Assembly (NCBI GenBank): GCA_025766275.1
Contig: JAFKAC010000011.1
Span: forward strand, 1,302,001-1,366,000
Direction: 5' to 3'
Length of the DNA: 64,000 nucleotides
Source: Lactarius indigo
Taxonomy: Eukaryota > Basidiomycota > Agaricomycetes > Russulales > Russulaceae
Shown here: piece by piece, positions 29,095 to 41,300 of the stretch
Position numbering within the stretch: the first letter of the stretch is position 1
How the letters are laid out: each line of letters begins with the position of its first letter
Notes under the pieces: generated by a model
What the model was told of the DNA's origin: nothing
Database searches by the model: none
Seen by the model: the letters and a program-made list of their open reading frames with translations, nothing else
Translations under genes and position numbers: made by a program

Positions 29095-32000
29095 ATGTCG
29101 TCTAATCTCCAAGCATCTTCCTCATCTACTCCAAACTTTCAACCAATATTCGAAAAGGCCCTAGAAGAGTATAAGAAGACGACCGGCAACGATCTGACTA
29201 CACACCCACTTGCTACCGAGATAAAGGGCTGCGATTCTCCTGAAGATATCCTCGCCGTACTTCAAGGGAAAGCTAACGAACTGAATCAGTCTCGGAGCGG
29301 CGATGACCGATTTACCAAGTGGCTCAACCCTACGGTGAATATTCTCAACGCACTCTCTGCTACCTTTGGAAATACCGCTGGCTCGGTAAGTCAAAGGAGC
29401 CAAGCTCGTTACCTGTCTTTCCCCTCACGTTGACTTTCAGGTATTCCCTCCTGCCAAAATCATATTTTCTGGAATCGGCATTCTCCTCGTAGTGAGTCCG
29501 CTTGCTCTATTCTCCACATCGGTCGCGAGAAGTGCATCTTTGGCAGGCGGCGAACAACACCATGGCGAACCACGATGTACTGGCCAAGCTCTTCGGTAGA
29601 ATCGAAAGTTTCTTTAAACGCCTCAAGATCTATACCATTGTCCGACCAAGTCCTGCGGTGACGGATGAACTCGCAAAGATCATGGCCGAAGTTCTGACAA
29701 TCCTTGCTACTGCAACCGTGGGGATAAAGGAGAGACGAATAAGTGGGTCTACCTTCTGCGATAAGTTGCTCTTCGCTCACTGTAGTTCCGACTAGAAATA
29801 TTCTTTAAGAAAGTGGCAGGAATGAACGGTCTTGAGGACGCCTTACAGAGGTTTGGTGAATTGGAACAGCGGGAACTTCTAACAAGCATTGCACAAGTAA
29901 CAAGTAATATCCGTGTTCTCAAAGATGGTGTGTAACTATTTCACTGGGCACACGACTCATTTTGAATGTCTTCTGGTTAGATGTGAAGGAAACAAAAGCC
30001 GACGCGAAGGAAACAAAAGCTGACGCAAAAGAGACAAAAATTATGGTTAAGGAGATCGCAGACAAAATGGGCGCTCGTGATCGTTCGTACCCTCTTGACC
30101 TCATTGCGATATTTTGTAGGAGCTTACACACGGTCATAGTGGAGGGGGTACTACAGAAGCTCAGACGGTGGTTATCTCCGCCTGACCTGTCAACGAACTA
30201 CAACATCGGGTTACGTGATCTTCACGAGGCAACAGCTACCTGGTTTTTAGAAGGCCGAATCTTTCAGAAATGGCATTCGACGGGTTCCTTGTTATGGATC
30301 CATGGCAAACGTATGCTTGTGGAAACCTGTCGTTTACTTCTCCCTAATTGCTCTCGTTCATAGCTGGTTCGGGGAAGAGCATCCTCTGGTTCGCCATTTT
30401 ATCTAATCTCTCCTTATACAACGGCTTAATATTCTCGAGTAGCTCTGCGATCATCCAGCGTATCTTATCACTGTCCGATGGCGGAAGAGCCTCTGTGGCG
30501 TATTTCTACTTTGACTTTAGAGATGAAGACAAGAAGCATCGCCACAACCTCCTACATTCCTTGCTCATCCAGTTTGCTGCACACTCGATTGCTTGTTGCG
30601 ACATAATGTCCCGTGTTTATTCAGCACACGGGAAAGGCATGCGGCAACCCAGCGATGACGTATTGAACAATTGTCTAACGGACATGCTCTTAGTTACGAC
30701 CCAACACCCAACTTACATCGTCGTGGATGCCCTTGATGAATGTCCCAATACCTCTGGTGTGAGATCTCCCCGAGACCGGGTTCTCAGCCTTATAAAAGGC
30801 ATTGTTGATCTCGGCCTCTCGAATCTACACATCTGCGTCACGAGTCGGCCGGAGATCGACATCCGCATCTGTCTCGAGCCTTTGGCATCTCGCCGCGTCT
30901 CCCTCCACGATCAAATTGGACACAAGAAAGACATTATCATATATATCAACTCTGAGGTCGATGTTATTGCCAATCAGAAACGATGGCGGGAGGACGACAA
31001 GGAACTAGTTATCAGGACACTCTCTGAGAAAGCTGATGGCATGTGAGGTGTTGCCGTTCTTTCACCGGCGCCTCTTCTCACTATCTATCATATAGGTTCC
31101 GATGGGTTTATTGTCTGCTGGAGATGCTGAGGCTTTGTCTCCGATCGAGGATTCGGCAGTTTGTGAATGAACTACCGGACAGCTTGGACCAGACGTATGA
31201 GCGGATCCTGAAGGGGATTTACAAAACGAACCAAGATTATGTCCAGCGCTTGCTCCAATGCCTGACCGTGGCTATTCGACCCCTTCGCGTTAGCGAGCTT
31301 GTGGCGATTCTTACTTTAGGTCCTGATGCGAATGAGGGAGAAGTTCCGACGTTGGATGCGGATTGGCGGTCGGAGGACCAAGAACAAGAGTTACTCTCCG
31401 CATGTCCAAGCCTGATTACCGTCGTTGGCAGACGTGGTTGGCGAGTGGTGCAATTTTCGCATTTTTCGGTCAAGGAGTTCCTTACATCTGATCGTCTTGC
31501 CGCCTCACGCGAAGATATCTTGCGCTATCACGTTCTCCCCGAAGCTGCCCACGCGGCCCTTACCCAGGCATCCCTTTGCGTTCTACTCCATTCGGACAAA
31601 CGCGTCGTCTGCGTCGACCGCGGCGTCAACCGATGGAGGAGGTGGGGCTGGGGCGTTCCTCCGCCTCCGGCTGGATATGCTGCTGAACACTGGGTTTCTC
31701 ACGCTCAGGTCGGGAGCGCATCGTCCCACGTGATGGATAGAATGAAGACGCTTTTTGATTCGGACAAGCCCTATTTTGCAGCATGGGTCCGGGTACATAA
31801 TATTGACAACCATTGGTACTCGTTCGGAACTCCGAATCCCCTATACTATTCCGCCCTTTGTGGATTCCATGACCTCATCGAGCACCTTGCCAAGAAACAC
31901 TCGCAACACGTGAACGAATTTGGCGGCGAACACGGCTATCCGCTGGTCGCGGCATTGCACGGGGGACACATTCGGGCCGCAGAACTCCTATTCCAGCTCG

Positions 32001-33886
32001 GCGCAAACGTTGACGCTCGAAGAACGGATGCGGATGAAAAGACTCCACTACACATTGTAATTCGATGGTCCCACCATTTAGCCGTCGGCGCCGTAGAGTT
32101 TCTGCTTCAGCACGGTGCGGATGTGAATGCACGGCGGGAGGACCTCTCGACTCCACTACACCTGGTAGCAGATCGAGGGGATTTCGAGGTAGGTCCAATG
32201 GTACCTCGATGTAGAGTGGACGTTAACTCTCGGAACGCTGGTGGTAAGGCTTTGCCATTTTCAAGGAGCGATCCCAACCTCGTCCAACTATTACTGGAAC
32301 ACGGCGCGGAAGTTAATGCACGAGACATTCGCCGCAAAACCCCATTACATTACGCATGTTACCCCCCGAAACCCAAGTTGGTGCGGATCCTCCTTGACTA
32401 CGGCGCTGATATCGATGCAGAGGACAACTGGGGCTGGACACCGTTGCACCGAATGTTAGAAGCCAAGGGTCAGTTTGATGAAGATCGTTCGACCGTTGCA
32501 CAGCTATTATTAGAGCATGGTGCGGATGTGAATGCACAAAATGAGGTCCACGAAACCCCATTACATTTCGTATCTTACTTTCTCGAACTCGACCTGGTGC
32601 GGATGCTCCTCGACCGCGGTGCGAATGTCAACGTGGAGGACACCTCGGGCCGCACCCCATTGCACTTAGTGTTGGATGACAATAATTACTCTGACGAAGA
32701 TCGTTTTGGTGTTGCACAGCTATTGGTGGAGCATGGCGCGGATGTGAACGCGCAAGACGAGGACCACAAAACCCCATTACATTTGGCATCTTACTTTCCA
32801 GAACTCAAGTTGGTGTGGATGCTCCTTGACCATGCCGCGAACGTCAACGCGAAGGACAACTCGGGCCGGACCCCATTGCTCCGAGTGTTAGAAGTCGAGG
32901 AGTACGTTGACGAACATCGTTTTAGCGTTGCATGTCTGTTGATCGAGCATGGCGCGGACGTGAATGTACGAGACGAAGACCACGAAACGCCGTTACATTA
33001 TGCATGTTACCCCCCGGAACTCAAGTTGGCACGGATGCTCCTCGACTCGGACCATGGCTCCGCGAATATCAATGCGGTGGACAAATGGGGTCGGACCCCG
33101 TTACACCGAATGTTAGAAGCCAAGGACCCGTCTGACGAAGATCGTTCGGCCGTCGCACAGTTATTAGTAGAGCACGGTGCGAACGTGAATGCACAAGACG
33201 AAGACCATGAAACCCCGTTACATTTCGCGTCTTACTTTCTCGAACACGACTTGGTGCGGATGCTCCTTGACCATGGCGCAAATGTCAACGCAGAGGACAA
33301 CTTAGGTCGGACTCCATTACACCTAGCGTTGGAAGACAAGGACCACTATGACAAAGATCGTTTTGGCGTCGTACGGCTATTGGTGGAGCGTGGAGCGGAC
33401 GTGGATGTACGAGACGAAGACCACGAAACCCCATTACATTTCGCATCTCACTTTCTCGAACTCGACTTGGTGCGGACGCTCCTGGACCATGGCGCGAATG
33501 TCAACGCAGAGGATAACCGGGGCCAAACTCCATTGCACCGGGCATTAGAAGCCGAGGATCACTCTGACAAAGACGGTTTTGCTGTGGCGCAGCTACTAAT
33601 AGAGCGTGGTGCAGACGTGAATACACCTAACGGCAACCACGACACTCCCTTACATCTAGCGTCGCGCCGTCTGTCGCTCGAAGCGGTTTGGATTCTTCTC
33701 AAGAGTGGAGCAGATCTGAATGTGGAGAACAAAGAAGGCAAGCTCCCGGTCCAACTCGTACAGGAGAGTATTAGGGAAGACATGAGATGGTTCGCATTAG
33801 CATATCCTTTTACTAGCAGGCTAGCCGAGGGGCGGGTATGGCGAGCAGAGTGCGTAGCATTAATGGGTCTGTTCTACGGTTACTAG
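29095..33886 (+). CDS. STAND protein N1: Goodbye-NACHT-ankyrin
   Basis: Spliced model: exons 29095-29385, 29441-29491, 29547-29742, 29796-29927, 29981-30310, 30364-30388, 30443-31042, 31096-33886, total 4416 nt (1471 residues); all introns are 53-55 nt with GT..AG. The N-terminal Goodbye domain (about 14-130; PIFEKALEEYKK, HPLATEI) is followed by a coiled-coil stretch with KETKADA repeats. The NACHT ATPase has Walker A GKPGSGKS (332-339), Walker B VVDALDE (about 435-441) and VTSRPE. A helical linker (FSHFSVKEFL) leads to about 16-18 ankyrin repeats and the end LMGLFYGY. It is probably an innate-immune or incompatibility sensor in which ankyrins detect a ligand and the ATPase assembles. The 25-nt exon 6 encodes most of the P-loop. 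The insert around 31590-31670 is longer than in N2/N3. Confidence 0.9.
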
Positions 33887-34309
33887 TATCAGGTCAGTAC
33901 CAATGCATATACTTTGTCGATGACACTGTCTTTGTATTTTTAAAACCCTTGGTCCCTTGAAATCATGAGAGAACGCAATTGTCACCTACTCAGGAGAATT
34001 GTAGCAGCGAGTTATTTATCGTCTCTTCGGATCGCTCGACTCATGACGTGCACGTCCTGTAGTTGCGCTAGTATCTAGAGTTACACTGTGCGCACATTTC
34101 TAAGGGGAAGCGCAAATCCAAACACCCTAGAGGCATGTGTTCGGCGCATCCTTGCGACTCTCTCTCCACGTCTATTCAATTTACCATACCCGCTAGGCGA
34201 ATCGTGGCATGGGTTCACTGGGTGGTGGCGCGTACTCGAGACTAGGTCCCACTGTCAGCAGATGTTATAGGCGACTTGTAACAAAGAGAAGAAAATGATA
34301 TATACCTTG
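33887..34309. other. Spacer between N1 and N4, with an orphan N4-type exon
   Basis: Both genes end into this spacer. Just downstream of the N4 stop, 34193-34254 (minus) repeats the start of an N4 repeat exon (LEYAPPPSEP) after a matching splice acceptor, so it is a leftover fifth unit. Otherwise nothing is recognised. Confidence 0.5.
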
Positions 34310-35150
34310 TTAAGCCTTCCATTCTGAGGGAACAGCGCGGCGGCGCACACGGCCAGGAGGTCGTGCAGGTGGTGTGTGCATTGGCGTCTCGACAACGCCT
34401 CCTGGCGGGTGAGCCTCCAATGTCTTACGAGCGCGCCTGAATATGCGCTGCCGGTGAACGGGTGCAGGAGGCGGGAAGTCTTCAAGACCTTGCGCTGTTG
34501 GCGGATGTTATACACCACTTGTAATGAAGAAATAAAAAGACATTTGCCTTGACTTTTGTCCCGCACCAGACCGAATGGTTGTGCTTTTATTTGTGATTGT
34601 TCTGGATCTTTGGTATGGAAGAGAAGCTTAGCTGAGTTAACCTCCAATTTCTTACGAGCGTGCCTGAATACACGCCGCTGGTGAGCGGGCCGCCTCGTAC
34701 TAGGGCGGAAGGGTGTAGGAAGCGCCTCAATAGATGAGTGGGGTGAGCGTGGTTTGAAGAGCTGTGGTGGACCCTCTGGCGACGCGTATTCAAGACCAGC
34801 TTGCACTGTTGACGGATGTTATATGCTTGTAATGAAGAAAAAAAACGACATTTGCCTTGCCAAGTTGCCCATGCCGGGTGGGCTTCAGGTTTCTCAAGAG
34901 TGGGCCCGAATTGGACGGACTGCCACCTGTCAACGCCGGGTGGTTCATGAACGGGTGCAGGAGGCTCCTCAAGTGACAGGGCCTCAATAGACGAGCGAGG
35001 TGAGTGCGGTCCAAAAAGACGGCGTGTCTGTAGTGGAAACTCTGGCGCTAGATGAATTGTGGGTTCGCTTGGTGGCGGGGCATATTCGAGATTAGGCTGC
35101 ACTGTTGGCGGATGTTATGCACCATTCGTAACAAAGAAACAACGACACTT
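34193..35150 (-). repeat. Tandem exon-plus-intron repeat in N4
   Basis: Four copies of a unit of about 45-55 nt intron plus 185-264 nt exon. The intron copies begin at plus positions about 35146, 34849, 34541 and 34303 and end in ATAACATC(C/T)G..CA(A)CAG or a close variant. Full exon units are 252 and 264 nt, multiples of three in the same phase (1-1), so added copies keep the frame. Confidence 0.75.
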
Positions 35151-36334
35151 GCATTTCCAAGTTGGCCAGGAGCCAGGAGCTTGCGCCCGGTCGGGAGGTG
35201 GCCAAAACGTTGGCAGCATTAGTGACTCGGTGAAAGGTCCTTCCGGGTCGCCCACCGATTTTTTACGAGTGTGCTCGGACCCTGGCCCAGCGCCAGGGCA
35301 GGAGCGTTCAGGTGCAGGTGCAGGAGGCTTCCCAGGCGACAGGTATTCCTCCTCTGTGACTATTTTTGAACTTTGACAAGTGCTCGCGACAACGCCATGG
35401 GAGGAGGAAGAATTGCCGACGTCCATACTTTTTACGGTCTCCTCGGCAACCCCATTTGTTTGCTCTGTGTCTAACCAGAAGACGTTCAAAATGAAGTGAA
35501 TGGCCAGATGAAAGAGTTACACACTGCCCTTGGTTTCCCTTGATACCTGTGCGATCGTCGTGAGAAGCTCTCCCTGCTCCAACTTTCTAAACCTCTGTAG
35601 GGCATCCTCGATATCATTCGTTCCCGCCAGCTTCTTTAAAATGGTCTCTGTTCGAAGTTAGGCGAGATCGAGCTTATCGCAGGAAATAGACCCACTAGTT
35701 CGCTTTTGCTTCACTCCGTTCGTCGCTATGGCAAGGATTGACAGAACTTCGGCCATGATCTTCACGAGTACATCCACCACCGTCCGAGTCGGTGGGTCTT
35801 CGGTATAGGTCCTGAGGAGTCGAAAGAGGCTTTCGATACTATCAAAGAGTTCAACAAGCGCATCACGGCTTGTCACAGTGTTCTTTGCCGCCTACTAGAG
35901 TTGAAGCTCTCGCGACCCATGGAGAGAATTGGGCAATAAAACTCACTAGGAGGAAAATTCCGATTCCAGAGAAGATGATTTTGGTTGGGGTGAATGCCTG
36001 AAAGTTAACGTGAGGGATAACAAAGAGCCTGGCTCCTGTGACTTACCAAGCCAGCGCCCTCGCCGAGGGGCGCAGAGAGCGCATTGAGGATATTCACGGT
36101 AGGTTTAAGCCACTTTGTGAGTCGGTCATCGCTACTCCGAGATTGATTCAGTTCATTTGCCTTCCGTTCAAGTACGGTGAGGATAGATTCGGGAGAATCG
36201 CAGCCATTTAGCTCAATAGCGAGTGGGTGGGTAGTCAGGTCTGTGCCGGTCTTCTTCTTATAGTCTTTCAGGGCCTTTTCGAATATTGGTTGAAGGTTTG
36301 GATCTTTTGGAGTGGATGAGGAGGACGTCTGCAT
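34310..36334 (-). CDS. Goodbye-domain protein N4 with tandem proline-rich exons
   Basis: Spliced model on the minus strand: 36334-36047, 35997-35947, 35891-35696, 35647-35525, 35470-35147, 35101-34850, 34805-34542, 34494-34310, total 1683 nt (560 residues). Exons 1-4 match N1-N3 (exons 2 and 3 have the same 51 and 196 nt) and encode the Goodbye domain (PIFEKALKDYKKKTG, LNALSAP). Instead of the P-loop micro-exon, exon 5 runs into Pro/Ser/Glu-rich sequence. Exons 6-8 are diverged copies of one unit (LEYA, PHSPRSSIEAL, FRRARK). No NACHT or ankyrin. The introns between units are themselves copies (ATAACATCCG..CAACAG). It could be a signalling partner or regulator of the NACHT paralogues, or a degenerate gene that stayed open by chance. 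Confidence 0.65.
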
Positions 36335-38344
36335 AGTCTGCGACGACTTGTGACGATCGCGAGGAACTTAGATAATGGGATGAGATAAGGCGAGGCTGCC
36401 CGAATTGACCGACTTTCCCACGTTCCTACATTTGTCGTCCCGTTTCTCTCACAAGCAAGCTCACAAGACACGAGTGCTTTTTCTCAGGTCACTCATCCTT
36501 GTTCGTCTTGTGATCGATCTGTGCTATCCGGTATATCCGCGTTCTCGGTACACATACATCATTGTGAGTAGCACCAAAATCCACTGATAAGGTCGTAAGG
36601 ACCCATACAATTACAATGGGAAAGAGGAATAAAGTAGTCCAAAGCTTGAACTGATACCCTACGCATCGTTCCAGGGGGAGACGTGCGCTGCGCGGATGGG
36701 CGCAAACCATGGCGGACGATTAATCGTATACCTTATCATCTAGAACAGCGAATGAAAGGGAATTGGAATGGGAACGCGGAGGCGGAGGAGAGAAGTCATA
36801 ATGCACGTCAAATTTTCCAAAGAATGAACTGACCTTGGCGACAAATTTCTCGCTGTGCTTGTCATCTGACAGTAACCCTATGTCTGGCACGTCAGTTTGG
36901 GGTGAGGAGGACAAAAGTGGAACTGGGGGGCACACAAGAGACACGAGACAAAAGGAAATGGGAGTCACGTCGACATTTACAATGAGGGCTAGTTCCCGGT
37001 CTATTTTCGACCGTGGTGCAAGCCCTGACTTGAGAGAGCAAGTTTTTGCACAACAGCGCATCGGTACCAAATATGGGAAGCCAAGAGGTCGTCATGAAAC
37101 GGTGACTGCAATAGCAGGGGACGGCGGGGAGTGAAGGGCGCATGTGTGAGGGGGAGGTGGTGACGAAGGGAGAATAGTAGACGCGGTAAGAGAGCGAAGA
37201 GACATGATCGCAGGTAGGGAAAAGATGGCGGAGTGACCAGAGGATGTAAGGAGAGGACGGGGGCAAGAGATCTCCCCCAGATGCGACGACAAGGAGGGAA
37301 AGGGAAAAATGACCAATGGGCGGGAAGGAGAAGAAGAGGAAGACGGCGCCAAAGGGGTGGCAGGCGACAAGAGGACGCTGAAGATTGTGAGAGACTGCAG
37401 GAAGGAGAACGCAAAGGCGTGCAGGTAGGGAGAGTATGTCAACGAGGTCAGGGGGAGCGAAGAGGAAGAGGGCAGCAATTGTATGTTGTAAAGGCGGGTG
37501 AGACTGGTGGGTGGTGAGACCACGGGATGGGCAAAGAGACGCCAGCAAGGAGAGGGATGAAGGCGAAAGTTACACTCGCATGCGATGGAGTGATCGTGCG
37601 CTGAGAGGGTAGGAGGAAGAACGGAAAGTGGAAGTGGAAAGCGAGGGGCGAAGCTGAGCCCGACAAGAGGGGGAGGAGAGAAGGTATAAGGAGGGACCGA
37701 GAACAAAACTCCTCAGCTCACCTTGGCGTACCAATGAAGCCGCCACCCAGCCTCATCCAACGGACCCCAGACAGTTCGTAAATGAAAAATAAATCCGAGT
37801 AAGATGGAGATCCTTGCAGTCAAAACATTCACCAACATTTACATAAGCTATTGCCTGTGCAACAGCACCGCAACCCCATCATGCATCATGCATCATGCAT
37901 CATGGACCGGCGAAGCTCTACGGGAGTTCATGAGAGAGTGTGTGAGAGAATCCGCGCCATCTCAAGTCCCTTCCTCTTAAGTTATCGCAGATAGTCGACA
38001 ATGGAATAAATATGTCGGCCAGACGAATTTCTGTGAAATCGCCTAGATCTCTCAAATGTACGACTGAGAGTGAGTACAGACTCTCGGGTCGTGATCGCGT
38101 GATCCTTTACTGCCATGATAGAAGCTCTCTTGGCTGACGTTACACTTTATATATTAGTCGGCTTCTTGCTGATTTCTGTGACCGTCTAGTGCCACATGCC
38201 TACTGGCGACTAAAAATGAGTTCATACAAATTACCCCGGGCCTCGAAGGTGGCGTCTCGGTCTAATACCACCGTCGTTCCTGTGGTTGCGCACCCCCTCC
38301 AGAGACCTCTTGTTTTTCTCTGATACGAGGTTACTGGCGACCCC
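36335..38344. other. Divergent intergenic region between N4 and the P450
   Basis: 36340-37060 matches 53464-54230 (upstream of N5), including a shared AACCCTATGTCTGGCACGTC stretch. About 36900-37760 is strongly purine-rich on the plus strand, with imperfect internal repeats (GACTGCAGGAAGGAG also near 60390). Long minus-strand frames here are Pro/Ser/Leu-rich products of this bias, not genes. A TTTATATATTAG at about 38146-38157 could be the P450 TATA region. Confidence 0.55.
37876..37903 (+). repeat. Short 7-bp tandem repeat
   Basis: About four copies of CATCATG in a row. A simple microsatellite; no function inferred. Confidence 0.7.
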
Positions 38345-41300
38345 ATGTCCTACCTCCTTGTTTCCACTCCCCTCGTTGGCCTTGTCCTCTGGCTCATAGC
38401 TCGGCTCGCTCAAAGAGCCTTTCGTAATCTTCCTCCGGGCCCCAAAGGCCTGCCCTTCATTGGCGATGTTATACACGCCGCAGATGAAGATTGGCTAGCG
38501 TCACCGCAACGGAGGGTTGACTACGGTAACACTCTGGACCTCCAATCTATCCCAAAATTTGCTCACGCACCTTTCAGGTGAATTAATGTACTTAAGTGTC
38601 TTTGGCCAGGGCATCATTGTCCTCAATAGCCAGCGCGTTGCCGTTGATTTGCTTGAGAAGCGATCCAACATATATTCCGACCGACCGCGATTCATCTCCT
38701 TGAATGAATTCCTGACTGAGAACCTCTCATTTGTCCTCACGAGATATGGCGACCTGTATGTCATTCGACACTGTCTTTGTTCCGCATTGATCCCCCATAG
38801 GTGGCGCCGGTTCCGTCGTCCTGCAGTGGAAGGCTTCTCGAAATTGGTAGTACCAGACTTCTACCCCATCCAGAGTCGTGAAGCGATCATGTTGGCGCTT
38901 GCGCTGATGAATAGTGCCCCTTCTGCCAAGAGGCATTTCCAGCGACATGCATGGTCCATCATACTTTCCATCAATTACCATCTACCCCCCGTAGAATCAG
39001 AGGACGACCCAGTTATTACAGGAATCGTAGACCATGTGCAGCGCCTGTCGCGCGAGATACAGCCAGGGGCGCGCTTGGTTGAGTGCTTCCCATGGATGAA
39101 ATATATTCCGAGTAGGTGTGTACTAATATTGTGTTACTGGTCGTTGGCTTCCTCTCACCGTGGCACGCAGGTTCGCCAAATGGAAACGGGACGCACGCTA
39201 CTGGTTCGTCCAAGATTCGCTGAGGTACGAACGTCTTCTCAGTAAAGTTTCTGACGATTTGGTGCGTACTCATTGCGGTGGTCCCTCTATGAAATTGATT
39301 TATGAATGCCAATGCCAGGCGAAAGGGGTTGATCAGCCGAGCTTTGGCGCTACATTGATCAAAAATCAGCACAAATACCGCCTCTCGGAACGCGAACAGG
39401 CTTGGCTCGTCGGTGACATGCTGTACGTTTCCTGGTGATTTCCCGACGTATACCTAAAGGTTCACAAACTGTAGTTCCGCGGGTGGAGAGACGACGTCTA
39501 CTGCACTTCACTGGTGGCTGCTTGCCCTGCTCGCTCACCCCGAGGTCCAAGCCCGGGCGCACGCAGAGCTCGACGAAGTCGTAGGCTACGCTCGTCCACC
39601 AACTTTCGCAGACCTCCCCTCTCTACCATATATCTGCGCGATGGTCAAAGAGGTACTGCGTTGGTCGCCAACGGCCCCCTTTGGCGTGCCGCATGCCTCA
39701 TCTGTGGGCGACTGGTATGAGGGCATGTTCATCCCCAAAGGCACAGTCATCCTCCTGAACATGCGCGTGGTCAACTTCGATCCGGCAGTGTTTGGCGCCG
39801 ACTCGGCAAGTTTCAACCCGGCTAGGTATCTGGACGAGAAGGGCCAAATCAAGGTGGTGATGGACGGTTGGGAGGATGGACACGCTTCGTTTGGGTATGG
39901 GCGGCGGGTGTGTCCTGGGAGGCACGTCGCGGAAGGGACGCTGGGGATCGACTTTGCGACTCTGCTGTGGGCAATGCGTTTCGAACGTCCTGAGGGTGCG
40001 GAGGGTGAGTTGGACGTGCAGACCGTTGTTCATGCTGGCCTCTCTGCGTGCGTGTTTTTGGTTGCTTTGTCCATTGGTTCTCCCTAACCCTTCGGCAATA
40101 GATGTTACGCTACGTACTTTTGCCTTGTAACTTCTCGAACGTTCTCAGTGTTTCCAAACGTCCTTCCAACTTGTTGACTCGCACTTTCTGTATGATTCGA
40201 AGGACATTCTCGTAGTTTCCATATGACTCCTACCAGTAGTACTTAAGGACCAGTTTCCATGTACTAAGAGCTCTAAGCTCGACTTACTGTATTCAACTGC
40301 AGTAACTTCTCGTATAAACATCTTTGGCTTCACGAACTCGAACGATCGCTCGTCGTTGACTCGCGATTCCCCTCTCGTCTTGTGCATCATCACTCCGCCG
40401 TCCGATTGTCGGCATTATCCGAACTCCGATTCGATCTCCGACTCGAATCCGAACGATACGCCTTACTGCGCGTAACATTAAGTCGAGCTTTCCCCGAACT
40501 CGATTCCTCGAACGAATACAACCGTTTTGCCATGTCTAGGTCTACCTTTGCAGATAGTGACGGAGGAGGAATAATCTCCCTTCCTTTTCAACTCAAACCT
40601 CGAACCACCGACAACGTCGCCTTGCCGGACGACCCCCTGCGAACTAACGTCGAATACTTACAGAAAGGAGACAGCCAGGCCCCTTGGGCAGGCTACTATA
40701 CATTGTTCCGCGGCGTCAAAAAGGCCGTCGAGAATTACTGCGGTGTCTGGTTCGAACTGCAGTACGACCCAAATTCGAAGCGACACTACGCTGCCCGAGT
40801 AGCGGCAGCAAATCTAGGACTAATACACGCTCCTTGGAATAATATGAATATTGACGAACTTAAAGCCCAGACGGTCCTCCAAACCGCCGCCGAATCAACC
40901 ATTGTTTCCCCAGTTCCGACTCAGTTCGCTCAACATGCCGCGTCGTCCCAAGAAGCGGCACACGCATCCCGACCCCCGAGTACTCATTCCGAAATTATCA
41001 CCGGCACTGGTCTCAACTTCGACCGCAGCGACAAAACCACTGACAAAGGTAAACAGAAGGACGACGACAAGACGCCGCCGTCCCGTCGCACCACTATTAC
41101 CCCAGGAGACGTCGCCGGAAGAGCTCCTGATGGCGGAGACGGTGACGACAGTGACGACGATGGACTCGCCGCCGACGAACGCAATCTCCAAAGGATCCTT
41201 AGATCGATCCGAGGAGAACGACTCGAAGGAACGGCTCCTCGAGCCTTCACCGGTAAACGATCCGACACACGCCGTTTTCTTGGCGCGTTTCAACGATACT

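Noticed and set aside
36892..37706. Long minus-strand frames (up to 218 codons) in the purine-rich block
   Set aside because: Pro/Ser/Leu-rich products of strong strand composition, with overlapping frames all equally open and no domain. The copy at 54 kb does not keep one reading frame.
40004..40101. Alternative donor of the last P450 intron at 40004 (GTGAGT)
   Set aside because: That would remove DVQTVVHAGLSA, a stretch expected in P450 C-termini. The donor at 40048 keeps it and gives an exact 510-codon frame.
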